Positions 1-7,515 of a stretch of 64,000 nucleotides of DNA are shown one piece after another. A model generated the notes under the pieces. The model worked only from the letters and a program-made list of their open reading frames with translations, was not told the origin of the DNA and searched no databases. Position 1 is the stretch's first letter; every line of letters begins with the position of its first letter. Origin of the DNA: Minicystis rosea (lineage in GTDB: Bacteria > Myxococcota_A > Polyangia > Polyangiales > Polyangiaceae); assembly GCA_001931535.1 (NCBI GenBank), contig CP016211.1, positions 496,001 through 560,000 on the forward strand, in the 5' to 3' direction. A program made the position numbers and the translations under genes.

Positions 1-390
1 GGCAGTCGGTGCATCGGGTTCGGCTGGTGCTGGGCCATCATGCGGCCCTGCTCGCGAGACCAAGCGGACACGATGATGCGATCGTTGGCGCGATCCGCGG
101 TGGCGACGCGCCGCGAACATGGATCGGGCCCTCACTGGCGAACAGCGCTGCTGCTCGGAAGTCGGCACGGCGTCGACGCGCCTCGGAGCGGCGGGCTTCG
201 GCCCCGCCCACTTGTCGCGGTTGCGCGCAGCCCACTCGAGGGCCGCTCTCATCTCGCGCTTGCAGGCATCGCGATCAATCGCACCGTCGGCCGCACGCCC
301 GACCGGATCGTCGACGGGCGTCGCGAGAGCCTTGGAGAGCATCTCCTGGAAGTGGGCGTCGTCCTCGGAGGGGAACGGGGGCAACTGCAT
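1..390 (-). pseudogene. hypothetical protein, partial at window edge, frameshifted
   Basis: Reading leftwards from an ATG at 390, the translation begins MQLPPFPSEDDAHFQEMLSK and continues as a plausible acidic then basic protein for about 90 residues. Near position 110 the sensible reading moves by one base, to a frame giving ADRANDRIIVSAWSREQGR and running off the left edge. The original frame stays open but becomes an arginine/serine-rich shadow-like sequence. I read this as one gene with a single-base indel, real or from sequencing, truncated by the window. No family recognised. Codon use in both parts is G/C-rich at third positions like the neighbours. Confidence 0.45.
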
Positions 391-854
391 GCCCAAAGGC
401 TACGTTGCGGCAGTATGCCCCGCTGAATGCTCCGGAAGTGCTCCAAGATTCCGGGCGCTTCCGGAGCATGCGCCCGGACTTCCGAAGACCTCCGGGCGCA
501 CGCCAGGAAGTGCCCGGGATCCGGACCAGAAATCCGGGCGTCAGAGTCGAAGACGCGGTGATTGCCGACGAAGTCGCGCGTTTCGGCGGACGCTGAGTTG
601 CGCGCTTCACGCCGAGAGCCTCGTTCGATTTTGCTCCGGAAGCTGCGGGCAGAGCGAATGTGCGCGCCTCCAGCACGACTTCGATGCGTTCAGAGACCCA
701 TGAAGGCATGCGCGTCCGCCGGGCTTGAGAGCACGTGGATGGGTGTTTCCCAGAATGTCGACGCCCGAGGCCGAGGGAGCGCGCGTCTTCGTCTTGGCGG
801 CGCGCTTGTTCGCGATGCGCGGGGATTTGACAGTTCAGCGCTCGTGGCTAGTGC
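391..854. other. gap without a convincing gene; cluster of inverted repeats at 429-499
   Basis: No frame on either strand reads like a protein here. The stretch 429-540 holds repeated arms: TGCTCCGGAA at 429 pairs with TTCCGGAGCA at 459, TCCGGGCGC at 450 pairs with GCGCCCGGA at 470, and TCCGGGCGC recurs at 491, with a shortened copy at 533. The remainder, about 541-854, shows nothing I can name. Confidence 0.5.
429..499. repeat. interleaved perfect inverted repeats
   Basis: Three overlapping stems are visible: a 10-bp arm at 429-438 with its complement at 459-468; a 9-bp arm at 450-458 with its complement at 470-478; and that same 470-478 arm with a second copy at 491-499. The first stem uses the loop of the second, so the hairpins exclude each other. 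It could be a transcript structure, a protein-binding array or a degenerate mobile-element end. Nothing in the sequence decides between these. Confidence 0.55.
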
Positions 855-1052
855 TTGAATCGTATGGCGGTTGGTAGCTGCGTCTTGCTCGCGGCTCACG
901 CGTGCGCGGCTTCGCGCAGGTTGACGGTGCCGCTTTCGACTGCGCTCGCCGATGGGATCGATCTCGTCCTTGAGCGCTACGAGCGTCGACGCGTGGAGCG
1001 CACGGGTTCCAGCATCTCCTCGCGTGGTCACGCGTCTCGGGAGTCGGCGTGA
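855..1052 (+). CDS. small hypothetical protein
   Basis: A short frame of 65 codons whose likely start is the ATG at 864. The C-terminal half contains LTVPLSTALADGIDLVLERY, reminiscent of the strand-helix start of ribbon-helix-helix antitoxins, but too little is conserved to assign it. The best support is position: its TGA overlaps the GTG start of the next gene as GTGA, a typical translational-coupling arrangement. It could equally be a chance open frame in G+C-rich DNA. Confidence 0.3.
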   Translation: MNRMAVGSCVLLAAHACAASRRLTVPLSTALADGIDLVLERYERRRVERTGSSISSRGHASRESA

Positions 1053-1813
1053 GAAAGTACGTCTCGCCCATGGTGCGCGCGAGGGCCATCGTCTCCGGGC
1101 AGGAGAAGACAGTCTCCTCCAAGGCTCGTCAGGTTGCCGAGAGGATGGTTCGCCTCCTGCCCATGCTGGTCCTTGATCTGGAGCGTCAGGATGCACCCCA
1201 GCATGTGTTTCGCTGGGTGGCCTGGGGCGCCAACGCTACGATCCAACGACGGCGTGCAGATTTGGTGCTTCTCCTCCGCCGTTCGATCGCGCGCCGTCTG
1301 AACGGGTGGTTCGAGGAGCGGCACTTCAGTGCCGCGATGGCGGTACTGGAGCGGGCGCGGGACGAGGCGCGCAAGCGCGGCGGTATCATGCCAGGCGCGG
1401 ATGAAGTTCCGCTCGATGCGTACCGAGCCGCCGTCGAAGGAGCCACAAAGAATAAGCGAGCGCGAACGTTGGAGCCCGAATTGGAGGCCGCGATCGAGGA
1501 GGACGAGCCCTCGTCACCCGACGGCGAGACCGATCCGAAGAACGACGGTGAGGAGGAGGGCGCCGAAGTGGGAGAGGGAGGTGGCGCGCCGATCTCGGAG
1601 CGCATGCCGGTAGGGCGAACGCGAATTTTGCGGCGTTTGAGCGACGCCGTCTGCGAGGCGCTTGCGCTTGATGACGTTGAGGCTGCCCAGGCGATCTCCG
1701 TCATCATCTCGCGGCTCTGCAGGCCGCGTGAGGCGGTAGAAGGACCGGAGGACCTCGCAGTGGAGCCACATGATGGTGTCGAGCCACGCCTGCAGCGTCT
1801 ACCGGCGCAGTAG
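1049..1813 (+). CDS. hypothetical protein
   Basis: 254 codons from a GTG that overlaps the preceding stop. The N-terminal half is basic and helical (residues 25-120, many R/K with A/L), followed by a very acidic low-complexity linker (about residues 140-185, E/D/G-rich) and a helical C-terminal segment. Third codon positions are strongly G/C, as in real genes here. No domain recognised; the basic-acidic organisation would fit a nucleic-acid-associated or regulatory protein, but that is only a description. An internal ATG at 1070 is an alternative start. Confidence 0.5.
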   Translation: MRKYVSPMVRARAIVSGQEKTVSSKARQVAERMVRLLPMLVLDLERQDAPQHVFRWVAWGANATIQRRRADLVLLLRRSIARRLNGWFEERHFSAAMAVLERARDEARKRGGIMPGADEVPLDAYRAAVEGATKNKRARTLEPELEAAIEEDEPSSPDGETDPKNDGEEEGAEVGEGGGAPISERMPVGRTRILRRLSDAVCEALALDDVEAAQAISVIISRLCRPREAVEGPEDLAVEPHDGVEPRLQRLPAQ

Positions 1814-1886
1814 TCAATTCAGTCTTCAAGACGCCACCTGACGGCCCAGTGGACGCGGACGGGGCTGCTTGCGAGGCCGCGCGCGG

Positions 1887-2084
1887 TTACACTCGGCCCC
1901 TCAGGATCGACGTCGCCGCTCCGACGAGGATGACAGTCTCTCCGCTCGCGATCACGACGCCTCCGCTCGCGATCGCATAGGCGAGCGCGCCGCCCGTGGC
2001 GACCACCGCGATGCCCCCGACGAGCCCGAGGGCGAGCTTCTCCCTGCTTGAGCGCGCGTCCCACCAGCGCACGAGATTATTCAT
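1887..2084 (-). CDS. small membrane protein
   Basis: 65 residues, starting MNNLVRWWDARSSREKLALG after a good ribosome site (GGGAGGGG, four bases before the ATG). The rest is one long hydrophobic stretch rich in Gly/Ala/Val/Ile (residues 19-60), i.e. one or two transmembrane helices with an amphipathic aromatic N-terminus. Its start overlaps the end of the upstream glycine-zipper gene by eight bases, so the two are probably co-translated. No family recognised; small paired membrane peptides of this kind occur in holin-like, bacteriocin-like and stress-envelope loci. Confidence 0.6.
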   Translation of the reverse strand: MNNLVRWWDARSSREKLALGLVGGIAVVATGGALAYAIASGGVVIASGETVILVGAATSILRGRV

Positions 2085-2283
2085 CGCCCCCTCCCTTGCC
2101 GGAGTTCCCGCCGACCGCGCCGCCGATCGATGCTCCGGCCGCCGCACCGATGGGCACGCCGAGGACCGACCCCACGACGCCGCCGATGGTGGCGCCGACG
2201 CCGGCTGAGAGACCGCGACGGCGGTGCTCCTCGGGGACCTGCAGCAGCGCCTTTTTCGCGTACCTCTTCATCTTGTTCGCCAT
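2077..2283 (-). CDS. glycine-zipper small protein
   Basis: 68 residues: a basic helix (MANKMKRYAKKALLQ) followed by a classic glycine zipper with G at every fourth position (GATIGGVVGSVLGVPIGAA, then GASIGG) and a Gly/Lys tail. Glycine-zipper segments insert into or oligomerise in membranes. The ATG at 2283 follows an AG-rich ribosome site (GAGGAGGAGGATGAG). It lies between the broken gene upstream and the small membrane protein downstream and probably forms an operon with them. Function unknown. Confidence 0.6.
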   Translation of the reverse strand: MANKMKRYAKKALLQVPEEHRRRGLSAGVGATIGGVVGSVLGVPIGAAAGASIGGAVGGNSGKGGGDE

Positions 2284-2321
2284 GTGCTCATCCTCCTCCT
2301 CTCGTGGTGTCTCACCTTCAC

Positions 2322-2659
2322 TCAGGCCGCAGCCTGCTCCTCGCCGAAGTAGGCGTCCGCTGCCCACCGACCGCCTCTGTTAACGCCGCCGCCGATACAT
2401 CCATGGCTTTGCCCCAGCCGACGAGCTACTGGCTGACGGCACGCACGACGTGCGTTGCCGTGAACGTCAGCAGCAGGTCGGTAGCAGCGTGCTCGTGCGC
2501 GATGCCGACGAACAACGTCGTCTGGATCCCCGAGGGCCGGCGCGCCCGAGCCTGGGATCTGCGCGAGGCTGGCGCCAACGACGGCATCGGCGGTCGCGGC
2601 CGTGATCCCGTGGACTTCTGACACGTGGTCAGGGCCGCGGTCTTGATCTTGGTCGGCAT
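2322..2659 (-). pseudogene. broken small protein (possible RebB-like killing-trait relative)
   Basis: The ATG at 2659 (MPTKIKTAALTT) follows a GAGAGGAG ribosome site. The sensible reading then shifts by one base (ITAATADAVVGASLAQIPGS), returns near 2540 (IQTTLFVGIAHEHAATDLLL), hits a TAG at 2428, and seems to finish in the second frame (GGRWAADAYFGEEQAAA). At least two indels, one in a run of four G, plus a stop break it. The pattern of an Ala-rich helix, APAL, then AHEHAA faintly resembles the RebB killing-trait family, but this is a guess from pattern only. It heads the cluster with the two small membrane proteins. Confidence 0.4.
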
Positions 2660-2928
2660 GGCGGTGTCGCTCCTCTCGATAGCTGCTCCATTGCAGCCTG
2701 CGAGCCCTGTCGCATGGGCCGTGCCGAGCCTTGGTCCGGACTCAACCTGTTGATTTTGCTGGCTCAGAATGAGTGAAGCGCACCCCTTCGAGCAGCCTTG
2801 TGCCGACGCGTCAGTACGAATGTGCCGAACCGTCTAGGCGGCATCTCTTTGCTTGATCATCGGCAGTACGATGCCGACGTGGGCTTCGTTCGCACGCTAA
2901 GTCGCGGGGATTCAGTGACTACGACCGC
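2660..2928. other. intergenic region
   Basis: No supported gene. It separates the leftward small-protein cluster from the rightward helicase operon, so it should hold the promoters of both. Apart from the -24/-12-like element just to its right, I see no recognisable site. Confidence 0.5.
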
Positions 2929-2943
2929 TGGCACTCTCCTTGA
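2929..2943 (+). promoter_or_regulatory. candidate sigma54-like -24/-12 promoter of the helicase/PLD/CARF operon
   Basis: TGGCAC at 2929-2934, six bases, then TGA at 2941-2943. The GG and the GA are separated by ten bases, the spacing of the GG and GC of sigma54 promoters; the -12 dinucleotide is GA rather than GC. Start of transcription would fall near 2954, just before a GGAGG ribosome site at about 2956-2960 and the ATG at 2968. An element with the same layout precedes the Druantia operon at 57003-57017. Confidence 0.4.
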
Positions 2944-2967
2944 GATGGCTCGCTGCGGAGGTTCACC

Positions 2968-3291
2968 ATGCTCATATACGAAGCCAGTCGTCGACCCACG
3001 CAGCACTACGAAGCCCGCGCTACCGAGCGCGCGCTTCGCTCTCACGTCGAGGAGTTTCTCATGACGTGGAGGACGGAGATGCGCGCCGCTGGCGCCACGC
3101 GCATCATGTTGGCGCGTCGAGACCTGTCCATCGGCCTGCAGGATATCGAGGAGGTGGCTCGCGCCGAACGCCGGAGCCTTCTCGCGGGCGACAATGGAAC
3201 GCTGGTCACCTGCTATCGCAGGAACGACGCGTGGCGCCTCGTTCCTCGCAAAAGCCAGATGCGCCTGCGTCGGCGTTCGAGGAGGGCCTGA
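2968..3291 (+). CDS. small hypothetical protein, first gene of the helicase operon
   Basis: 107 residues beginning MLIYEASRRPTQHYEARATE, with a GGAGG ribosome site eight bases upstream. The protein is basic and helical with no membrane segment or recognised domain; the C-terminus is arginine-rich. Its TGA lies one base before the ATG of the helicase gene, so the pair is almost certainly co-transcribed. It might be a small DNA-binding or accessory subunit of the defence-like operon, which is inference from position only. Confidence 0.5.
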   Translation: MLIYEASRRPTQHYEARATERALRSHVEEFLMTWRTEMRAAGATRIMLARRDLSIGLQDIEEVARAERRSLLAGDNGTLVTCYRRNDAWRLVPRKSQMRLRRRSRRA

Positions 3292-3292
3292 C

Positions 3293-6094
3293 ATGCTGGT
3301 CCAACGCATCGCCCTGCTCGCCGAGCGCCTCGGGATCCCGCTCCCCCGCATCGCGGGCCAGACGCGGCTCGGACTCTCGGGGACCATCAGGGTCACGCGG
3401 CCGGTCCCGCTGACCTTCACGCCGCGCGCCGACGAGCAGATCGCCGAGGTCGATCCCGGGCTCTCCCGCGCGGCACTGATCGACGCCCTGAACGCGTCGC
3501 ACGTCTGGACGTGGCTTGAGGTTCGTGGCGGCGAAGGTCGGTGGCGCTGGCCGGAAATGGGCGATGAGCCCGACGTGCTGGTCCGCTGCAGCAAGGGGGA
3601 CCTTCCGCCGCAAGACTTCTCGCTCCTCCTCTCAACAGCGCGATGGTCGCTGCGCAGTGTGCCGGCCCGAGAGGGCAGCGGCCTCCTGGTCCTCGGAGTG
3701 CTCAAGCCGCGTCGGGCTCCCTGCGCGCGCCTCCTGGTCGCCAACTTCGCCAATCGCTCCGATTCGACCTTCGACACGAAGGGCATGTGCACCCTGGTCG
3801 CGTCGCAGACCCGTGTGCGGGTGCGCGTCGATCAGCGGGAGGTCGAGCGTGAGGCTGCGGACGACCGCGACTTCATTACCGGCGTGCGCCGCTACCTCGA
3901 GGCGCTGCGGAACCACACGGTCTCCTCAACCCCTCGCGCCAAGTACGTACTAATCGAACGCTCGCCGGTTCGACTCCGTACCCGCGACGCGGATGCCTGG
4001 CCGCGCACGTTCACGCGGCCGGGAACGCTGCTTCAGGTCCCGACCGCCAGCGAGCAGCTGCGCACGTTCCCCGTCCTGGATGTCTCAGACGACAGCGATG
4101 TGATCACTCTGGATGGGGATGACGAGCGCGAAGAGTTGATCGAGCAAGGCGAGCTGAAGGTTCGGCCTGGCGACGATTCGTTGAGGCGCATGCGCGAGGC
4201 GCTCGACACCATCGCGATGGGGACGGACGAGGCACACGGGCGGCTTCTCGAAGCGCTCACTCGTCCCGAGTCCCTTCAGGATATTCCTTCCCCGAGCGCG
4301 GGAGGAGCAGACGACCAGACCTCGCGCCAGCTCGAAGCGACGGCTCTCGCAGCGAACACGCCCGATATCGCGCTCATCCACGGTCCTCCCGGCACGGGCA
4401 AGACGACCGTTATCTGTGGCATCGTCGAGGAATTGGTGAAGCGCGGGCAGCGCGTGTTGCTCGTCGCTCCGACCCACGTCGCGCTCGACAACGTCCTCGA
4501 GCGCGTGGGCGACCGACCCGGGGTGACGGCGATTCGTCTTGGCTCAGCGGACAACGTTGAGGAGCAAGCGCACCGGTTCCTCCTTCGAAACCGGAGCAAG
4601 GACCTGACTCGCCATCTCGCGAAGGACCTGCGCGCGGCGACGAGTGATGCGCCGTTCGACGATCCGGTAGCTGCCGTACAGCGCGAGTGGGCTGGACGTA
4701 TCGCGAGCAATGACGAGGTCGGAACCCTGCTCCTGCTGAACGCGAACCTCGTGTGCGCGACGCCGATCGGCATCGCGATGGCCCGCGAGTTCCGGGAGGT
4801 CGAGGTGGTCTTCGACGTGATGATCCTCGACGAGGCCAGCAAGGCGACCATCACCGACTTCCTCGTACCGGCTGCGCGAGCGCGGAAGTGGATCTTGGTC
4901 GGCGACCATCGCCAGCTCGCTCCCTATGTCGACCTCGGTGAGTTGCAGGCTGTGGTTTCCGAGCGCGTGAAGCGAGCCGGTGTTGGTGAGCCCGACGAGG
5001 GCTGGGTTCGCGAGCTGAGCACGCGTATCCGGCAGCACTTCGACAACCGCATGCACCCGGACCCGGAGCGCGTGGCGCTCGCCTGGGGTGACTTCGTCGA
5101 CGAGCTGACGAGGCCGTTCGAAATCGACGACGCCACCTTTGACGAGCTGGTGGCCCTCGGCGCTGATCCCGAGAAGTGGCGTGAGACGTACCGCACGGCG
5201 TTGCGCTCGAACGGCGAAGGTCAGGGCGGACACCGGGCGACGGTGTTTCGCCTCGGTGCCGAGCTCCTCGAGCTGCAGGCGCTCGCCCTCCCCAGCGTCT
5301 TCGAACACCTGACGCGCCTTCCGCCGAGCCGGGCTGTGCGGCTCAACTTCCAGCACCGCATGGCACCGGCGTTGGCTTCGTTCTCGTCGGAGCTCGTATA
5401 TGGCGGCGACTACCCGTCGGCGCGTGAGACCGCAAAGCTTGGTCTCGATATCCCGAGCCTCGAGGCACCGGCGATCTGGATCGACACGGCGTACGCGCCT
5501 GCAGCTCGTCGCTACGAGTATCCCCGAGACCGAGACTGGTCCGGTGGCGACTACATCAACCCGCTCGAGGTCGATGTAGCTGTCGAGCTCGTCGAGGCTA
5601 GCGCGGCGTGGGCGGTCCAGAGCTGGCGCGGTGACCTGCGAGAGCGTGGTCGCGGACCCAATGCGCCGTTCGAGATCGGCGTCATCTCGTTCTACTTGAA
5701 GCAGGCGCTCCAACTGCGTGACGCGATCTTCCGCAAGCTCGCGAGCGGCACTGACCCCTGGCGTCGTCGGTGGAAGAGCCCGGCGGCGAACGGCGCGCCG
5801 ATCGACATTCACGTGAGCATCGTCGACAGGTTCCAGGGACGGGAGAAGGACCTCATCATCCTCTGCACCACGCGCAGCAATCCGAAGGGGCGTCGAGGAC
5901 ATGTCGACAACCTCAACCGGCTGAACGTTGCGGTGACGCGGGCGCGGCACAAGCGGATCGTCATCGGCGACTCGACCACGCTCGCCGGCCAGGAAGGCGG
6001 CCGCCGAAGGCAGCCCGGTGACCTGTTGGCCCGTCTCTACGAGACCAGCGAGCACAAGAAGAAGTGGGGCCGTGCGCTGGGAGGTCGGTCGTGA
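3293..6094 (+). CDS. SF1 helicase, Dna2/UPF1/IGHMBP2-like
   Basis: 933 residues from the ATG at 3293 (ribosome site GGAGGG); a start upstream at 3194 is open but would overlap the preceding gene. The N-terminal 300 residues are unassigned. Helicase motifs follow: Walker A GPPGTGKT at 364-371, motif II DEAS at 513-516, motif III GDHRQLAP at about 534, and motifs V/VI with DRFQGRE near 848 and NVAVTRAR at 878-885. This arrangement is that of UPF1/Dna2-type ATP-dependent 5'-3' DNA or RNA helicases. No nuclease motif was found in the same chain; the downstream PLD protein may supply it. Its stop overlaps the next start (GTGA). Confidence 0.9.
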   Translation: MLVQRIALLAERLGIPLPRIAGQTRLGLSGTIRVTRPVPLTFTPRADEQIAEVDPGLSRAALIDALNASHVWTWLEVRGGEGRWRWPEMGDEPDVLVRCSKGDLPPQDFSLLLSTARWSLRSVPAREGSGLLVLGVLKPRRAPCARLLVANFANRSDSTFDTKGMCTLVASQTRVRVRVDQREVEREAADDRDFITGVRRYLEALRNHTVSSTPRAKYVLIERSPVRLRTRDADAWPRTFTRPGTLLQVPTASEQLRTFPVLDVSDDSDVITLDGDDEREELIEQGELKVRPGDDSLRRMREALDTIAMGTDEAHGRLLEALTRPESLQDIPSPSAGGADDQTSRQLEATALAANTPDIALIHGPPGTGKTTVICGIVEELVKRGQRVLLVAPTHVALDNVLERVGDRPGVTAIRLGSADNVEEQAHRFLLRNRSKDLTRHLAKDLRAATSDAPFDDPVAAVQREWAGRIASNDEVGTLLLLNANLVCATPIGIAMAREFREVEVVFDVMILDEASKATITDFLVPAARARKWILVGDHRQLAPYVDLGELQAVVSERVKRAGVGEPDEGWVRELSTRIRQHFDNRMHPDPERVALAWGDFVDELTRPFEIDDATFDELVALGADPEKWRETYRTALRSNGEGQGGHRATVFRLGAELLELQALALPSVFEHLTRLPPSRAVRLNFQHRMAPALASFSSELVYGGDYPSARETAKLGLDIPSLEAPAIWIDTAYAPAARRYEYPRDRDWSGGDYINPLEVDVAVELVEASAAWAVQSWRGDLRERGRGPNAPFEIGVISFYLKQALQLRDAIFRKLASGTDPWRRRWKSPAANGAPIDIHVSIVDRFQGREKDLIILCTTRSNPKGRRGHVDNLNRLNVAVTRARHKRIVIGDSTTLAGQEGGRRRQPGDLLARLYETSEHKKKWGRALGGRS

Positions 6095-7515
6095 GAGCGT
6101 CGGAGTTGAAGACGATCGCTGCTGAGCTCGCCGAGGCTGGTGCCCCTGGGCTGCCGACCGTGGTTCTCGCGCGCGAGGTACCGCTCTTCGAGGTCGAGTT
6201 CGCGGCCCTCGAGTTCGCCGAGGAAGCGAAGCTCCCGTCGAGCGACTGGGCTGCGTTGGCGTTGGCGCGCGCCCTCGACAAGATCTCGCCGGCCGACGTC
6301 GACGCCTACCTGGGTCTCGGCGAGGCCGTGTCCGAATGCCTCGTGCGCCGCCTGCTCGAGGAGGCGCTACTTGAGGAACGTCTCGACGAGAAGGCCGTGG
6401 CACCGCCACCCGCAGAGGAGTCGAGCCTCGGCGCATTCTTCCAGCGCCTCTTTGGGTCGAAGGCGCCGCCCGTCGAATCCGTCTCGCCTCCCAACCGCAC
6501 ATTGACGGCCGCCCGCAAGCTGCGTGAGTCCCGTGCCTCCACCTCCCCAGTGTGCCGCCTGAGCACTGGCGGTGCCCAGGCACTCGAACGTGGCGCGGTT
6601 GCTCTGCGTCGTGTACGGCCCGCGCGCCTGCTCTTCCTTGCCGAGCCGCTCCTCTTCCTCGGCGTCGTTGACGAGAAGCGGCAGCGCCATACACAACATC
6701 GTAGGGCCACTCCGCTCGAGCCCGAGCGCGCGCCTGCAGCCTTCCGTGTGCTGGACGCGACATTCGCGTTGCCTGCCAGCGAGCGCCTCGGAGCGTGCGG
6801 AATCGAGAGCAGCATCCGTGGTTTCTCCGGGCAGTTCGTGGGCATCGTCCCCGGCGCGCAGTGGGAGGTCCGCCAGTTCGAACGCCGAGGGAGCAAAGGG
6901 CGCGAGCAGCAGATGGCCTTGCTGGTCTTCGCTGCGTTCTCTTCGTCTGACGCGGAGAGGCTTCGCTGGCGCGCCTACCTGCGCCAACAGGACCAGACGC
7001 AGGACTGCCCGCACGTTGACGCTACACGCTTCCTCCAACAAGAGCTGCGCTCCCTGCACAGCCTCATGACGATCATCGAGGCCGACGCAGCCCTGCCCGA
7101 GCCGCACACGCTTCGCGGAGACGGCGCGTTCGAGCTTCGTTGCGACGGCATGCTCCTCCCGACTCTTCTTGGCGAGGCCGACCGCCCCGAGGACACGTTC
7201 CTCCCGGCGCTGGCGACCGGCTGGTGGGTTGGACTACGCACGCACGCGATGCCCTTTGACATCGAGGCGGGGCGCGCTGCCTTCTACGAGTTCCTTCGGC
7301 GGCGCGACGCTACCCTTCGACGGAACTTCGACGGGACGTGTGCCGATGCGGCGACGAGCCTGATCACGTACTGGGGTGAGAACCCTGGTCTTCCATCGGC
7401 CGATGAGGCCGCGATCCAACTGTGGGCACGAGCTGAGCTCCGCGCTGCGCTCTGCATGCGCCGGCGCCACCGCGACCTCGTCGTTGCCTATGAGAACGCG
7501 GAGGTGGCGCGATGA
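6091..7515 (+). CDS. uncharacterised protein of the helicase/PLD operon
   Basis: 474 residues from a GTG overlapping the helicase stop; its own TGA overlaps the ATG of the PLD gene (ATGA). The N-terminal third is acidic-helical (E/L/A-rich, residues 1-110); a middle segment about residues 160-200 contains LLFLAEPLLFLGVVDEK; the C-terminal half is a mixed alpha/beta globular sequence with several Trp (for example GWWVGLRTHAMPF) and conserved-looking LITYWGENPG. No family recognised. Tight coupling on both sides implies a dedicated partner of helicase and nuclease, perhaps a structural or target-recognition subunit (inference). Confidence 0.8.
   Translation: MRASELKTIAAELAEAGAPGLPTVVLAREVPLFEVEFAALEFAEEAKLPSSDWAALALARALDKISPADVDAYLGLGEAVSECLVRRLLEEALLEERLDEKAVAPPPAEESSLGAFFQRLFGSKAPPVESVSPPNRTLTAARKLRESRASTSPVCRLSTGGAQALERGAVALRRVRPARLLFLAEPLLFLGVVDEKRQRHTQHRRATPLEPERAPAAFRVLDATFALPASERLGACGIESSIRGFSGQFVGIVPGAQWEVRQFERRGSKGREQQMALLVFAAFSSSDAERLRWRAYLRQQDQTQDCPHVDATRFLQQELRSLHSLMTIIEADAALPEPHTLRGDGAFELRCDGMLLPTLLGEADRPEDTFLPALATGWWVGLRTHAMPFDIEAGRAAFYEFLRRRDATLRRNFDGTCADAATSLITYWGENPGLPSADEAAIQLWARAELRAALCMRRRHRDLVVAYENAEVAR

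Noticed and set aside
2857..3792. Leftward open frame opposite the start of the helicase gene
   Set aside because: Arginine/serine-rich shadow of the helicase codons with no ribosome site.
4544..6763. 739-codon leftward open frame opposite the helicase
   Set aside because: Antisense shadow; the plus strand carries all SF1 motifs.
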